Shown: in pieces, positions 42,841 through 51,976 of the stretch
Layout of the letters: each line of letters opens with the position of its first letter
Position numbering within the stretch: position 1 is the first letter of the stretch
Source: Flexibacter flexilis DSM 6793
GTDB taxonomy: Bacteria; Bacteroidota; Bacteroidia; Cytophagales; Flexibacteraceae
Reading direction: 5' to 3'
NCBI RefSeq assembly: GCF_900112255.1
Contig: NZ_FOLE01000001.1
Coordinates: 124,001-188,000 of the forward strand
Length of the DNA stretch: 64,000 bases
The notes under the pieces: generated by a model
Databases searched by the model: none
The model's input: the letters and a program-made list of their open reading frames with translations, nothing else
What the model was told of the DNA's origin: nothing
Translations under genes and position numbers: made by a program

Positions 42841-42878
42841 AAAGAGCCTATAACATTTTCATTGGTGATAGGCTCTTT
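42841..42878. terminator. Bidirectional terminator between patatin and sulfatase genes
   Basis: A perfect 11-bp stem AAAGAGCCTAT/ATAGGCTCTTT (42841-42851 with 42868-42878). T-rich sequence follows on the plus strand (CTCGTTTTTT) and on the minus strand (TTGTTTTATTA). Confidence 0.88.
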
Positions 42879-42886
42879 CTCGTTTT

Positions 42887-44809
42887 TTACTTCACTTTAT
42901 TCAAACCGTTCAGGAACATATATTCGGCGGTTTGGTATTGGCAAATTGTTTTACTTTTCAAATAATCAGAAACGGGAATGGGTTTTTCCTCGCCTGTTTT
43001 CGGATTGAATTTATATTGCGTAACAGATTTTTGCGTTCCCAAAATCAGCAAAGTATCGTGTTGGATATAGCCTAATTTTTGGTAGTTGCCAATGAAAGCG
43101 CGTTCTTCTTCGGGTTTCATGGTCAAGACATTTTTACCATAAAACGTGCTGTTATAATTCCAATTCATCAATGCCAAAAGCGTTGGGGCAAGGTCTATTT
43201 GGCTACACAACTTCTTGATATTCTGTGCACCAATCAATTTTGGGCTATAAATCATCATCGGAATTTGGTATTCCAACACTGGCAATTCGGCACGGCCTGC
43301 GCTGCCGCCGCAATGGTCGGCCACCACCACAAAAATCGTGCTGTCTGCCCAAGGTTTATTTTGGACGGATTGGAAAAACTCGCGCAAAGCGTAATCCGTG
43401 TAGGCCACGCCACCGCGACGGTCTTTAGAAAATTCTTTGCCCACCACATTTGGGAACGTATAAGGTCGGTGGTTAGACGTAGTCATCACGTACATAAAAA
43501 ACGGCTCTTTGGCTGCGTGCGCCGCGTCCGCTTCCCTGACGGTGCGTTTGTACATATCGCCATCGCACACGCCCCAAACGTTGGCAAAAGTGATTTCTTT
43601 TTCAGAAATAACATCTCTGTCCACTATCTCGAAACCATTGTTAGAAAAGAAATAACTCATGTTGTCGAAATAGCCGTAGCCACCATAAATAAACTTGTTG
43701 GTGTAGCCTTTTTGCTTAAAAATCGTGCCCAACGAATACAAATTTTCGTTGTTGGGGCGGCGCACAATGCTCGTGCCCGGTGTGGGCGGAATGCTCAAAT
43801 TGATGGCTTCCAAGCCGCGTACCGTACGCGTGCCATTGGCGTAGAGATTAGAAAAAAACATGGATTTTTCGGCCAACGAATCCAAAAACGGCGTTTTGAT
43901 GTCGCGGTCATTGCCAATGTACGACATATATTCACCGCTCAAACTTTCTACCGTAATGAGCACGACGTTGTAACGACGTTCCGCGCCTTGTGCCGTCGTG
44001 TGGCGCACAGGATTTAAGACGTTTTGTGCGTCGATGTACTGGCTTTCAGGGGTTTGTAAAATGTTACGCAATTCCGTAAAAGCCTGTTTGTTATCTACGG
44101 TTTGGTAAAATTCTGCATAATCAATTTTGTTGTTGCGAATGGCCTCAAAAAACGAATAAATCGCATTTTTGGAAAGTTCTTTGTTGTATTTGTTGGTAGA
44201 AATTTCTGTCCAATCGAAGTCCACGAAAAACCACGAAAACGCCGTCAGTAGCAGCAACGCGCCACCCGCCACCAAGCGTTTGCCGAAAGGCGTTTGAGCG
44301 GCTAAAATATCATCCAAAATCTGCGTTTTGCGCAAAGTCCACAAAATGCCCGACGTAATGAGCACAATCGCCGTAACGAGCAAAGGCATCGGGTAAGATT
44401 CCATGATATTGCCGACCACTTCGTTGGTATAAATCAGGTAGTCCACCGCAATAAAGTTGAAGCGCACGCCAAATTCTTCCCAAAACAAAAACTCCGCAAA
44501 CGACACGTACACGAGCAAAGCCACCACCAACGTATAAAAAACATAGGTCAGCACTTTGTAGGTTTTAGTCTGAACAACTTTTAGGGGCATGAGCACTTCG
44601 AACAGCCAAAACGGAAGCATGAAATACGAAAACGTAACCGTATCGAAAAACAAAGCTGTTCCAAACGTTTTGAGCAACTCGCCCAGCGAAGTGGAAATCT
44701 CGCTAAACGAATACACCAACAAAACCAAGCGAGAAAAAAAGGCAATACTTACCAAAAGGCAATAAAGGAGAAGCAGGCCGCCGAGGCGGTGGCCAAAAAG
44801 ACGTTTCAT
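42887..44809 (-). CDS. LTA synthase-like sulfatase family protein
   Basis: Inner-membrane protein of about 640 residues with five predicted N-terminal helices (about 5-200) and a periplasmic alkaline-phosphatase/sulfatase-fold domain. The start MKRLFGHRLGGLLLLYC at 44809 is chosen because it begins the first helix; the longer frame starts at TTG. Conserved parts are the nucleophile segment LITVESLSGEYMSYIGN, NLYANGTRTVRGLEAI, and VVADHCGGSAGRAEL followed by the metal-binding H. Members transfer phosphoglycerol or phosphoethanolamine groups to envelope glycans. In a Gram-negative bacterium this is not lipoteichoic acid synthesis; the acceptor is unknown. Confidence 0.87.
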   Translation of the reverse strand: MKRLFGHRLGGLLLLYCLLVSIAFFSRLVLLVYSFSEISTSLGELLKTFGTALFFDTVTFSYFMLPFWLFEVLMPLKVVQTKTYKVLTYVFYTLVVALLVYVSFAEFLFWEEFGVRFNFIAVDYLIYTNEVVGNIMESYPMPLLVTAIVLITSGILWTLRKTQILDDILAAQTPFGKRLVAGGALLLLTAFSWFFVDFDWTEISTNKYNKELSKNAIYSFFEAIRNNKIDYAEFYQTVDNKQAFTELRNILQTPESQYIDAQNVLNPVRHTTAQGAERRYNVVLITVESLSGEYMSYIGNDRDIKTPFLDSLAEKSMFFSNLYANGTRTVRGLEAINLSIPPTPGTSIVRRPNNENLYSLGTIFKQKGYTNKFIYGGYGYFDNMSYFFSNNGFEIVDRDVISEKEITFANVWGVCDGDMYKRTVREADAAHAAKEPFFMYVMTTSNHRPYTFPNVVGKEFSKDRRGGVAYTDYALREFFQSVQNKPWADSTIFVVVADHCGGSAGRAELPVLEYQIPMMIYSPKLIGAQNIKKLCSQIDLAPTLLALMNWNYNSTFYGKNVLTMKPEEERAFIGNYQKLGYIQHDTLLILGTQKSVTQYKFNPKTGEEKPIPVSDYLKSKTICQYQTAEYMFLNGLNKVK

Positions 44810-45020
44810 TTGATGAAATATGTTTAGATTGTTATGGGTTTCTTCTTCCACCGTTGCTTTGTTATCACAACGATAGGCTTCAAATATACTTTGGAATACA
44901 TTTTGTATCCAAACCAAGAAATTAACTTTAACTTGTTTTTAAGCTAACACAAGCATAATATACAGGTTATTAGTTTATTAAAACATGTAACTTTCGTTAA
45001 TTTATAATTATTACAAACAA

Positions 45021-45047
45021 AAAAGGCCTGAATGTATCAGACCTTTT
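45021..45047 (-). terminator. Terminator of the TerB-like gene
   Basis: An 11-bp stem with one mismatch (45021-45031 with 45037-45047), 36 bases past the stop, followed on the minus strand by TTTGTTTG. Confidence 0.78.
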
Positions 45048-45083
45048 GCTTTAAAAAAATAAAGAAAGAAATACGTTTATAGG

Positions 45084-45524
45084 TTAAATATTTTCGGAAT
45101 AGTGAATATAAATTTCGAGTTCGGCGCGAACGGCTTCATGGTCGGCATCATCGTCGGCGGCGGTGATCAGAGCTTTGACCAAGCCACTCAAAATATTTTC
45201 GGCAAAACCCAGCTTTCGCGCCAATTTAATACAAAGTTCCACTTCCCTTTCGTCGAGTTTATTGTCGGCCAACATCATGCACACCAAATCGAACACTTGC
45301 CCGATGCGTTCTTCTTTGCTTTCGGGCATTACGAAAGGCGTATGCGGTTCGTGAAACAGAATTTGGTGCATTTGCTCTCTGGAAATATCGTGGCGTTCGC
45401 CAATATCGTACAAATATTGGCGTTCGGCTTGCGCCAAATCATCATCAATCATGGCCAATTCAAAAAGGCATAAAAAATGGCTTTTTAAGATTGCATTATT
45501 AGTTGTTCGGGTGAGTTGTAGCAT
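45084..45524 (-). CDS. TerB-like tellurite resistance family protein
   Basis: A 146-residue, all-helical acidic soluble protein with the TerB pattern: FELAMIDDDLAQAERQYLYDI (in parts FELAMIDDD, AERQYLYDIG), and a second repeat CMMLADNKLDEREVELCIKLA (in parts MMLADNKLDERE, CIKLARKLG). The two D-x-D/E acidic turns suggest metal binding. The start at 45524 (MLQLTRTTN) is an ATG; the frame extends only to a TTG upstream. TerB-like proteins are often single genes in Bacteroidota with no proven link to tellurite. Confidence 0.8.
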   Translation of the reverse strand: MLQLTRTTNNAILKSHFLCLFELAMIDDDLAQAERQYLYDIGERHDISREQMHQILFHEPHTPFVMPESKEERIGQVFDLVCMMLADNKLDEREVELCIKLARKLGFAENILSGLVKALITAADDDADHEAVRAELEIYIHYSENI

Positions 45525-45768
45525 AGTATGTATTGTCAAAATTGATTTCTAAAAATAGAGATTTTTTGGTAAAAAGAAAAGCATACTATCCCCGCCATTG
45601 GGTTCCCTTTTTTATTTGGCCAAACGCTTATATAGAAAAACAACATTTGGAATGTATGCGTTGTATTTGTATGTTTACCCAATTTTGAGTAATCCAACTC
45701 ATAAATTTAATAAAAAATATCATTTCAGTTCCAACTAATCGTTCAAAATTTTAACTCCTTCATTTTCG

Positions 45769-47319
45769 ATGAGTACAACGACGACAACTACAACCAAACA
45801 AGGGCATCCGCCTGGGTTATACCTCCTTTTCGCAACCGAAATGTGGGAACGTTTCAGCTACTACGGTATGCGCGCCATTTTTGTTTTATACCTAACGCAG
45901 GCCTTACTTTTAGATAAAAATGTAGCCACAGACGACTATTATGGCAGCTATACAGGTTTGGTATATCTTACGCCACTGATTGGCGGCTACGTATCGGATA
46001 GATATTGGGGCAACCGCCGTTCTATTTTGGTAGGTGGTTTAATCATGGCTTTAGGACAATTATTAATGTTTATAAGTGCCAGTTTTTACCAAAATTTCAG
46101 TGTCTCTCATAATGTTATGCTCCTTGGGCTACTCGCTTTAATTGTTGGTAATGGTTTTTTCAAACCTAATATTTCTACGATGGTAGGCCAGTTGTACCCA
46201 GAAGGCGACAGCCGACGCGACAGTGCCTATACTATTTTCTATATGGGTATCAACTTGGGGGCGTTCTTCTCTCCTATTATCTGCGGTTTCTTGGGCGATA
46301 CTGGTAACCCTGCTGACTTCCGTTGGGGCTTTTTGGCTGCATGCGCTGGCATGGTTGTCAGCATTATTACTTTTGAATTGCTCAAAAATAAATATTTAAT
46401 AACACCTGAAGGTGGTGCTATTGGTGGCACCCCTGAAAAAGTAGCCCAAATAGAAGACAACACCCCTAAGAGAAGTATTTCTGAAAATATAGGTTGGGCA
46501 ATCGGTGCATTAGTTTTAGCTGTGGCATTCTTCTATGGTGCTAACATAGACCTTATTGGTTCATTTATTTTCTCTCTTTCTATTATTGCTCCTCTGTACA
46601 TTATTTTGGACAAAAGCCTGAACAGAGAAGAGAAAGAGCGTATTAGCGTAATTTATATTGCAGCCTTTTTCGTGATTGCCTTCTGGGCGGCTTTTGAACA
46701 AGCTGGCACATCACTCACCTTCTTTGCCGACGAACAAACCGACCGCGTCGTATTTGGGAAAGAAATTCCAGCGAGTGCGTTCAATAGTATCAATGCTATA
46801 TTTATTGTGTTACTTGCACCAATTATCTCTATTATTTGGGTGCAATTGGCCAAGAAAGGTTTAGAGCCTGCTTCTCCAGCCAAGCAAGCCTTTGGTCTTC
46901 TATTTTTATCTATTGGTTATCTTGTAATTGCTTTTGGCGTAAAAGATTTAAACCCTAATGTAAAAGTAAGCATCATGTGGCTAACATCCTTGTATTTCTT
47001 GCACACTATCGGCGAGTTATGTTTGTCTCCTATCAGCCTTTCGATGGTAAACAAACTTGCACCTCCTCGTTTTGCAGCCTTACTAATGGGTGTTTGGTTT
47101 TTGTCGACTGCCGCAGCTAACAAATTGTCTGGAACTTTAGGTGCTTTGTACCCAGACGAAAAACTTATTGCAGCAGGCAAAATCCCATCTATATTTGGTT
47201 TCCAAATCACCAATCTATACGAATTTTTTATGGTATTCGTGGTATTTGCTGGCGTGGCTTCATTGTGCTTGTTCCTACTTTCTTTCCGCATGAAGAAAAT
47301 GATGCACGGCAGAGGTTAA
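45769..47319 (+). CDS. POT family peptide transporter
   Basis: Proton-dependent oligopeptide transporter (MFS) of 516 residues with about 14 hydrophobic segments. The first-helix proton motif E-x-x-E-R-F-x-Y-Y is present as TEMWERFSYYGMR, the loop motif as YVSDRYWGNRRS, and the PTR2-type FYMGINLGAFFSP segment and the late GELCLSPISLSMV segment are clear. It imports di- and tripeptides into the cytoplasm. It is a single gene sharing a bidirectional terminator with the convergent GAF gene. Confidence 0.93.
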   Translation: MSTTTTTTTKQGHPPGLYLLFATEMWERFSYYGMRAIFVLYLTQALLLDKNVATDDYYGSYTGLVYLTPLIGGYVSDRYWGNRRSILVGGLIMALGQLLMFISASFYQNFSVSHNVMLLGLLALIVGNGFFKPNISTMVGQLYPEGDSRRDSAYTIFYMGINLGAFFSPIICGFLGDTGNPADFRWGFLAACAGMVVSIITFELLKNKYLITPEGGAIGGTPEKVAQIEDNTPKRSISENIGWAIGALVLAVAFFYGANIDLIGSFIFSLSIIAPLYIILDKSLNREEKERISVIYIAAFFVIAFWAAFEQAGTSLTFFADEQTDRVVFGKEIPASAFNSINAIFIVLLAPIISIIWVQLAKKGLEPASPAKQAFGLLFLSIGYLVIAFGVKDLNPNVKVSIMWLTSLYFLHTIGELCLSPISLSMVNKLAPPRFAALLMGVWFLSTAAANKLSGTLGALYPDEKLIAAGKIPSIFGFQITNLYEFFMVFVVFAGVASLCLFLLSFRMKKMMHGRG

Positions 47320-47352
47320 TAATTTTGCCTGACAAGAAAATACATTCACATA

Positions 47353-47392
47353 AAAAAAGTCCCTGCATTCGTTCGTTTGCAGGGACTTTTTT
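47353..47392. terminator. Bidirectional terminator between peptide transporter and GAF genes
   Basis: A perfect 15-bp stem including flanking A and T runs (47353-47367 with 47378-47392), loop TTCGTTCGTT. It works for both convergent genes. Confidence 0.9.
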
Positions 47393-47404
47393 ATTTGTAT
47401 CGAA

Positions 47405-48709
47405 TTAGTTACTTAATCGTTCATAATTTTCGCGACTCGCCTCCATTTCTTCCATCGCCTGCCGCAATTCCTCTTCTCTGGCGCGGAGGTCTTCGGCTTG
47501 TTTTTGGGACTGTTCGAGCAGCATTCTGGTTTCTCGGTTAATATTGTCGCTGAACACGTTGGCGGCCAAAATCTCGCCACATTTGAGCAACAAATCTTTA
47601 TCATAATCCGAGAACAAATAAAAGGAAGCTATTTCGATGACACCTTCGCAATTTTCGTTATAAATCATCGGGACAATGATAAGGTTACGCGGCGGTGCTT
47701 CGCCCAAACCTGACGTGATATTGAGGTATTCTTTCGGGATTTCTTTCAGGTAAATAATATCTTTTTCCAAAAAACAAGCTCCCAACAAGCCTTCTCCAGA
47801 ACGAATTGTTTTTTCTACGTGCTTCTTGCGGTTATAAGCATAGCAGGCTTTCAGAGAAAGTGATTCTGTTTTTTTATTAAAAAGATAAATCCCTCCTTGT
47901 GAAGCGTTTACGCTTTTCACCAAAAAGCTAATCATCCAATCAAAAGCTTCTTCTCTGCCTTGGTTTTGACGAATAAGCGCATTAAAATCACTGGTAGTGG
48001 TTGCGATTTTGTTACGCATTTCGGCATCCTTACGCGCCAACTCCATTTCTTTGAGTAGTGCGTTCATTTCCTGATTCGTTTTCTCAATCCCTTTATTTTT
48101 GAGCTCGCTTTCATCCAAGAGCTTCTGAACTTTGTTATTATTTTTTCCTTCAATCAATTTAAAAATAACCATCGAAAGCGAAACAACACCAACAGCCAGT
48201 ACCACCGAAATCGTATTGATGACGCTACTACTCAAAATGCTACTGTCCACATCAAACGTAATTAGCTCATTCCAATACGGAAGCCCGATATTGAACACCG
48301 CACAAACGCCAATCGTAAACACCAGTTCCCAAGTATCTTCGAGTTCAAAAAACAAGAAGGGGAGCGTAAAAAAGCTGTAAATCATAAGGTAAAAACCCAG
48401 AAATACTTCGTTTTCGTTTTGAGAAGCGGCCACATAAAACGTCCCCGCGCACACAGTCGGCATAATCGAAACCAAAATGCGCGGCAAAGTATGAAAGCCA
48501 AAATGATTGAGTGCAACAGACCCCGTCAGGATAATAAGGGAGGCAATAGGCAAAAAAGACAACACAGGCATATATATCCACGCAACTGCCAAGAAAACAG
48601 GCGGAATCACGCAAAGCGCAATGGCTACTTGGTTGGTTAGGACAATTTTTTCGTTTAGGCTTTCAGAGTAATGCGGCTGTGTGCCTGCATAGAAGAGTTT
48701 TTTGAACAT
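47405..48709 (-). CDS. Membrane GAF-domain protein
   Basis: A 434-residue inner-membrane sensor. The start MFKKLFYAGTQPHY at 48709 is an ATG; the longer frame starts at GTG. Six hydrophobic segments (about 25-205) are followed by a coiled coil (about 215-265, LKNKGIEKTNQEMNALLKEM), a GAF domain (about 270-395, GIYLFNKKTESLSLKACYAY) and a second coiled coil of glutamate/arginine-rich sequence to the end. There is no histidine kinase, GGDEF or phosphatase output domain, so it must signal through a partner or be a truncated sensor kinase form. This layout is frequent in Cytophagales. Confidence 0.82.
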   Translation of the reverse strand: MFKKLFYAGTQPHYSESLNEKIVLTNQVAIALCVIPPVFLAVAWIYMPVLSFLPIASLIILTGSVALNHFGFHTLPRILVSIMPTVCAGTFYVAASQNENEVFLGFYLMIYSFFTLPFLFFELEDTWELVFTIGVCAVFNIGLPYWNELITFDVDSSILSSSVINTISVVLAVGVVSLSMVIFKLIEGKNNNKVQKLLDESELKNKGIEKTNQEMNALLKEMELARKDAEMRNKIATTTSDFNALIRQNQGREEAFDWMISFLVKSVNASQGGIYLFNKKTESLSLKACYAYNRKKHVEKTIRSGEGLLGACFLEKDIIYLKEIPKEYLNITSGLGEAPPRNLIIVPMIYNENCEGVIEIASFYLFSDYDKDLLLKCGEILAANVFSDNINRETRMLLEQSQKQAEDLRAREEELRQAMEEMEASRENYERLSN

Positions 48710-48817
48710 ATAAAACAGAGTTTTTGATTGGTTATACACAAAGTTAAAAAAACACTCATCAATTTTTATACTTTATTCAAAAATCAAGCTCAAAAAACCT
48801 ATTTTTTTTACAAAAAA

Positions 48818-48848
48818 AATGGGTATCCGTTGATTACGAATACCCATT
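48818..48848 (-). terminator. Terminator of the M23 peptidase gene
   Basis: A 9-bp stem AATGGGTAT/ATACCCATT followed on the minus strand by a run of eight T, six bases past the stop codon. Confidence 0.88.
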
Positions 48849-48854
48849 CTGAAT

Positions 48855-49976
48855 TTATCTAATTCTTAATCGTCGGCCTGCCCGTAACACAGAGCGCGGC
48901 GAAATACCATTCACACGACACAAATACCGAACCGTAGTGCCGTATTTGCGTGCTATGCCGCCCAACGTATCGCCAGAACGGATGCGATGGTAAGATAATT
49001 TTCGCGCCGATTTGGTGATATAGTTAAACGTACCAGGCGTAAGTACAAATTCGTCTGAATATAATTTTTTGTGCCTAAAATCGTACATATCTTCAGGGTT
49101 AATCGGGTTGCCCTGATAGCGAACTTCAAAGTGCAAGTGCGGCCCCGATGAGCGGCCTGTACTTCCCCCAAATCCTAAGAAATCCCCCGCTTTCACCAAT
49201 TGTCCCGGTTCGGCTTCCGCACGGCTCAAATGCCCGTAAAGCGTCTCCAAGCCGTTGTAATGGCGCACAACCAAGTGATTGCCATAGCCTCTGCGGTCGT
49301 AGTGTCGCACCCGCACGATGCCATCAAACGCCGCAAAAACGCTGTCGCCAGTATCCAGTTCTAAGTCTGTGCCATAGTGGAAACGGTAGCCTCTACGCCC
49401 AAAACGCGACGTAATGTAGGTGTCCTTCAGCGGCATAGCCCAGTTCAGGTTTTTAGCCGTATCGTACAGTAAAATATTGATTGTATCTGCAAATTGCGTG
49501 CCGTCTATGCGGTACGGATTCACGCGTTTAGAATCCCAAATGGCATAATATTCGGTAGCTTTTACCCAAGTAGAATCTACGTTTACTTCTTCTTCCTCCT
49601 CCACGATGCTCAATTCGCCATCGCCAATGGTGCTGGTATCTTCGGCCATGATTGGCAGTGGTTTTACAGGAATATTAATCGTAGAATCTTCTACAAAATG
49701 TTTCTTTGGTGCTGGCGTAAGGTCTGTTACTTGCGGTGTAATTGTTTTCTTTACGCCATTGGTTTTTCTTCGTTTATTACTACTTTTCTTCGCTGCGCCG
49801 TATTTTACATTTTTCTTAGAACTAATCTTCGGAGCTTTTACGCGCATCAAATCTTTCTTGATAGGCTTTTTACGTTTCTTTCTGTGTTTGCCTTTTTGCT
49901 TGCCATATACATCGGCAAAAAGCGTTGCGATAATGAGCAAACAAGCCAAAATCACGAATCCAACTTTCTTTAACAT
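48855..49976 (-). CDS. M23 family peptidoglycan endopeptidase with LysM
   Basis: Periplasmic or outer-membrane associated zinc endopeptidase acting on peptidoglycan cross-links. An N-terminal signal peptide (MLKKVGFVILACLLIIATLF) is followed by a very basic lysine-rich linker (about 27-75) and an acidic stretch (EEEEEVNVD). The M23 domain (about 185-300) carries the zinc ligands in FHYGTDLEL (H-x3-D) and PHLHFEVR (H-x-H), both intact. One LysM module closes the protein (YHRIRSGDTLGGIARKYG). All metal ligands are present, so it should be active, unlike EnvC-type activators. Confidence 0.92.
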   Translation of the reverse strand: MLKKVGFVILACLLIIATLFADVYGKQKGKHRKKRKKPIKKDLMRVKAPKISSKKNVKYGAAKKSSNKRRKTNGVKKTITPQVTDLTPAPKKHFVEDSTINIPVKPLPIMAEDTSTIGDGELSIVEEEEEVNVDSTWVKATEYYAIWDSKRVNPYRIDGTQFADTINILLYDTAKNLNWAMPLKDTYITSRFGRRGYRFHYGTDLELDTGDSVFAAFDGIVRVRHYDRRGYGNHLVVRHYNGLETLYGHLSRAEAEPGQLVKAGDFLGFGGSTGRSSGPHLHFEVRYQGNPINPEDMYDFRHKKLYSDEFVLTPGTFNYITKSARKLSYHRIRSGDTLGGIARKYGTTVRYLCRVNGISPRSVLRAGRRLRIR

Positions 49977-50039
49977 TCAATCAAAAATAAAAATTCTACT
50001 CAATACAATACTGGGAACAATGGTTACCCAAAACAACTA

Positions 50040-50077
50040 TTTAGCCTTACCAGTCCCGAAAGTCTGATAAGGCTAAA
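50040..50077 (-). terminator. Stem-loop after trxB
   Basis: A perfect 10-bp stem TTTAGCCTTA/TAAGGCTAAA (50040-50049 with 50068-50077), 44 bases past the trxB stop on the minus strand. The T tract that follows is weak. Confidence 0.65.
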
Positions 50078-50120
50078 CGCATATAACACAAACAAGTATT
50101 TTGTTTATGAACGAGTTACA

Positions 50121-51062
50121 TTAAGCAATTATTTCTTTCGCAGCCAAAAAACGTTCGGCATCCAGTGCCGCCATACAGCCCGTACCCGCTGCCGTAATGG
50201 CTTGGCGGTACACGTGGTCTTGCGCATCGCCGCAAGCAAACACGCCTTCGACGTTGGTACGCGCACTACCTTTTTCGGTAATGATATAGCCGTTTTCGTC
50301 CATTGTCAATTGCCCTTTGAAAATGCCCGTGTTCGGCTCATGGCCAATTGCCACAAAAAAGCCAGTTACCGCAATTTCTTTTTGTTCTTTGGTCGCTATG
50401 TTTTCTACGCGAATGCCTTCTACGGCGTGTTCGCCCAATACTTCCAACGTTTGGGTATTATACAAAACCTCAATGTTTGGCGTATTTTTTACGCGATTCT
50501 GCATGATGGTAGAAGCACGCATTTCGTCGCGGCGCACAAGCATATAGACTTTTTTGCAAAGTTTAGACAAATAAGTTGCCTCTTCGCAAGCAGTATCGCC
50601 TGCCCCAACGATGGCCACTTCCTGACCTCTAAAGAAAAATCCGTCGCACACAGCGCAAGCCGAAACGCCCGAACCGTTCAAACGCGATTCTGATTCCAAA
50701 CCCAACCATTTGGCCGAAGCACCCGTAGCGATAATGACCGCATCCGCCGTAATTTCGTGCGTTTCGTCAATCACTACTTTGTGCGGATAGCCCGAAAAGT
50801 CCACCGACGTGGCCAAACCGATGCGAATATCTGCACCAAAACGCTCTGCTTGGCGTTGGAAATCCATCATCATTTCAGGGCCTTGTATGCCATCAGGATA
50901 ACCTGGAAAATTTTCCACGTCGTTGGTGATAGTCAATTGGCCACCAGGCTGCCCGCCCTGATAAAGTACAGGTTTGAGGCCAGCACGCGAAGCATAAATA
51001 GCCGCCGTGTAGCCCGCAGGACCTGAACCGATAATGAGACAGTGTGTTTTCTCTGTTGTCAT
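50121..51062 (-). CDS. trxB: Thioredoxin reductase
   Basis: FAD-dependent disulfide reductase of 313 residues, reducing thioredoxin (or a bacilliredoxin-like partner) with NADPH. The FAD-binding GSGPAGYTAAIYASRAG, the redox-active CxxC in SACAVCDGFF, the NADPH-binding GAGDTACEEA and the C-terminal GVFACGDAQD segment are all present. Its length is typical of low-molecular-weight TrxB. The next upstream gene on the same strand is the bacillithiol gene bshB1, 191 bases away, so both serve cellular thiol redox, although the gap suggests separate promoters. Confidence 0.95.
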   Translation of the reverse strand: MTTEKTHCLIIGSGPAGYTAAIYASRAGLKPVLYQGGQPGGQLTITNDVENFPGYPDGIQGPEMMMDFQRQAERFGADIRIGLATSVDFSGYPHKVVIDETHEITADAVIIATGASAKWLGLESESRLNGSGVSACAVCDGFFFRGQEVAIVGAGDTACEEATYLSKLCKKVYMLVRRDEMRASTIMQNRVKNTPNIEVLYNTQTLEVLGEHAVEGIRVENIATKEQKEIAVTGFFVAIGHEPNTGIFKGQLTMDENGYIITEKGSARTNVEGVFACGDAQDHVYRQAITAAGTGCMAALDAERFLAAKEIIA

Positions 51063-51253
51063 TTTCTACTAATATTTTAAGAATTCAAAAAAACAAAATA
51101 ATATGTTGAATGCCAAGAAAGCGTTTGTTTAATTTTCTTTTTGGATAGATAAAAAATTGATAAACAATCAATTAACCTCACAAAAAGACATTCTATCAAT
51201 AGAACATTCTGTATATTATTAAAGTTTCTGTTTTTAGGGATAAAAGCCAATTT

Positions 51254-51976
51254 TTAGGCCAAATCAAACAAATCGCGCACGCCAATATGTCTTTCTTTGA
51301 TGAAACCTTCGGCAAACGTAAAGCCTACGGGGTGCCCCATTTCGCGGCTACGTGCTTCCACAAAATTCAGGAAGTCGGGGCGAGAAATATAGGTCTGAGG
51401 TTCGGCACTATTGGGGTCAAAAAACTGCGTTTTGTAGGCGCGAATCGAATTGATTTTGGTGTCCCAAAAGTCGGTGATGTCCACTACAAAATCAGGTTTG
51501 AGGTAGCGGTCTTGGATATAATGATACACGGCTTTTGGTCGCCATGCCGTTTGCAATTGCTCTTCTGTATCAACGGTTTGCACTTTGCTCAAGCCCGACA
51601 AAAAACACGCTTGCGAAGTAAGTGCAGAGGCTTTTCCGTGGTCGGGGTGTCGGTCGTCTGGGGCGTTGCATATCACAATTTCGGGTTGGTAGCGGCGTAT
51701 CATCTGCACCACTTGCAACTGATGTTCTATGTTATTTTCAAAGAAAACATCTCTAAATTTCAGGTTTTCGCGCACGGTAAGCCCTAATACTTTGGAGGCT
51801 TCTGCCGCTTCCAAATCGCGCTTGTGCGGCGTGCCACGCGTTCCCATCTCGCCTCTGGTAAAGTCCACGATGCCAACTTTTTTACCTTTGGCAATGTGGC
51901 TGGCTATTGTGCCACCGCAGCCCAATTCGGCATCGTCGGGGTGCGCCGCGAATACCAAAATATCTAATTTCATCAT
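51254..51976 (-). CDS. bshB1: Bacillithiol biosynthesis deacetylase
   Basis: Zinc-dependent N-deacetylase of the PIG-L/LmbE family that removes the acetyl group from GlcNAc-malate in bacillithiol synthesis. The motif AHPDDAELGCGG near the N-terminus holds the zinc ligands, and the third is in DRHPDHG. The long segments VDFTRGEMGTRGT and YKTQFFDPNSAEPQTYISR (read in parts, YKTQFFDP, EPQTYISR) are specific to BshB1. It has 240 residues, the usual length. The start may be either of two adjacent ATG codons (51976 or 51973). Confidence 0.93.
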   Translation of the reverse strand: MMKLDILVFAAHPDDAELGCGGTIASHIAKGKKVGIVDFTRGEMGTRGTPHKRDLEAAEASKVLGLTVRENLKFRDVFFENNIEHQLQVVQMIRRYQPEIVICNAPDDRHPDHGKASALTSQACFLSGLSKVQTVDTEEQLQTAWRPKAVYHYIQDRYLKPDFVVDITDFWDTKINSIRAYKTQFFDPNSAEPQTYISRPDFLNFVEARSREMGHPVGFTFAEGFIKERHIGVRDLFDLA

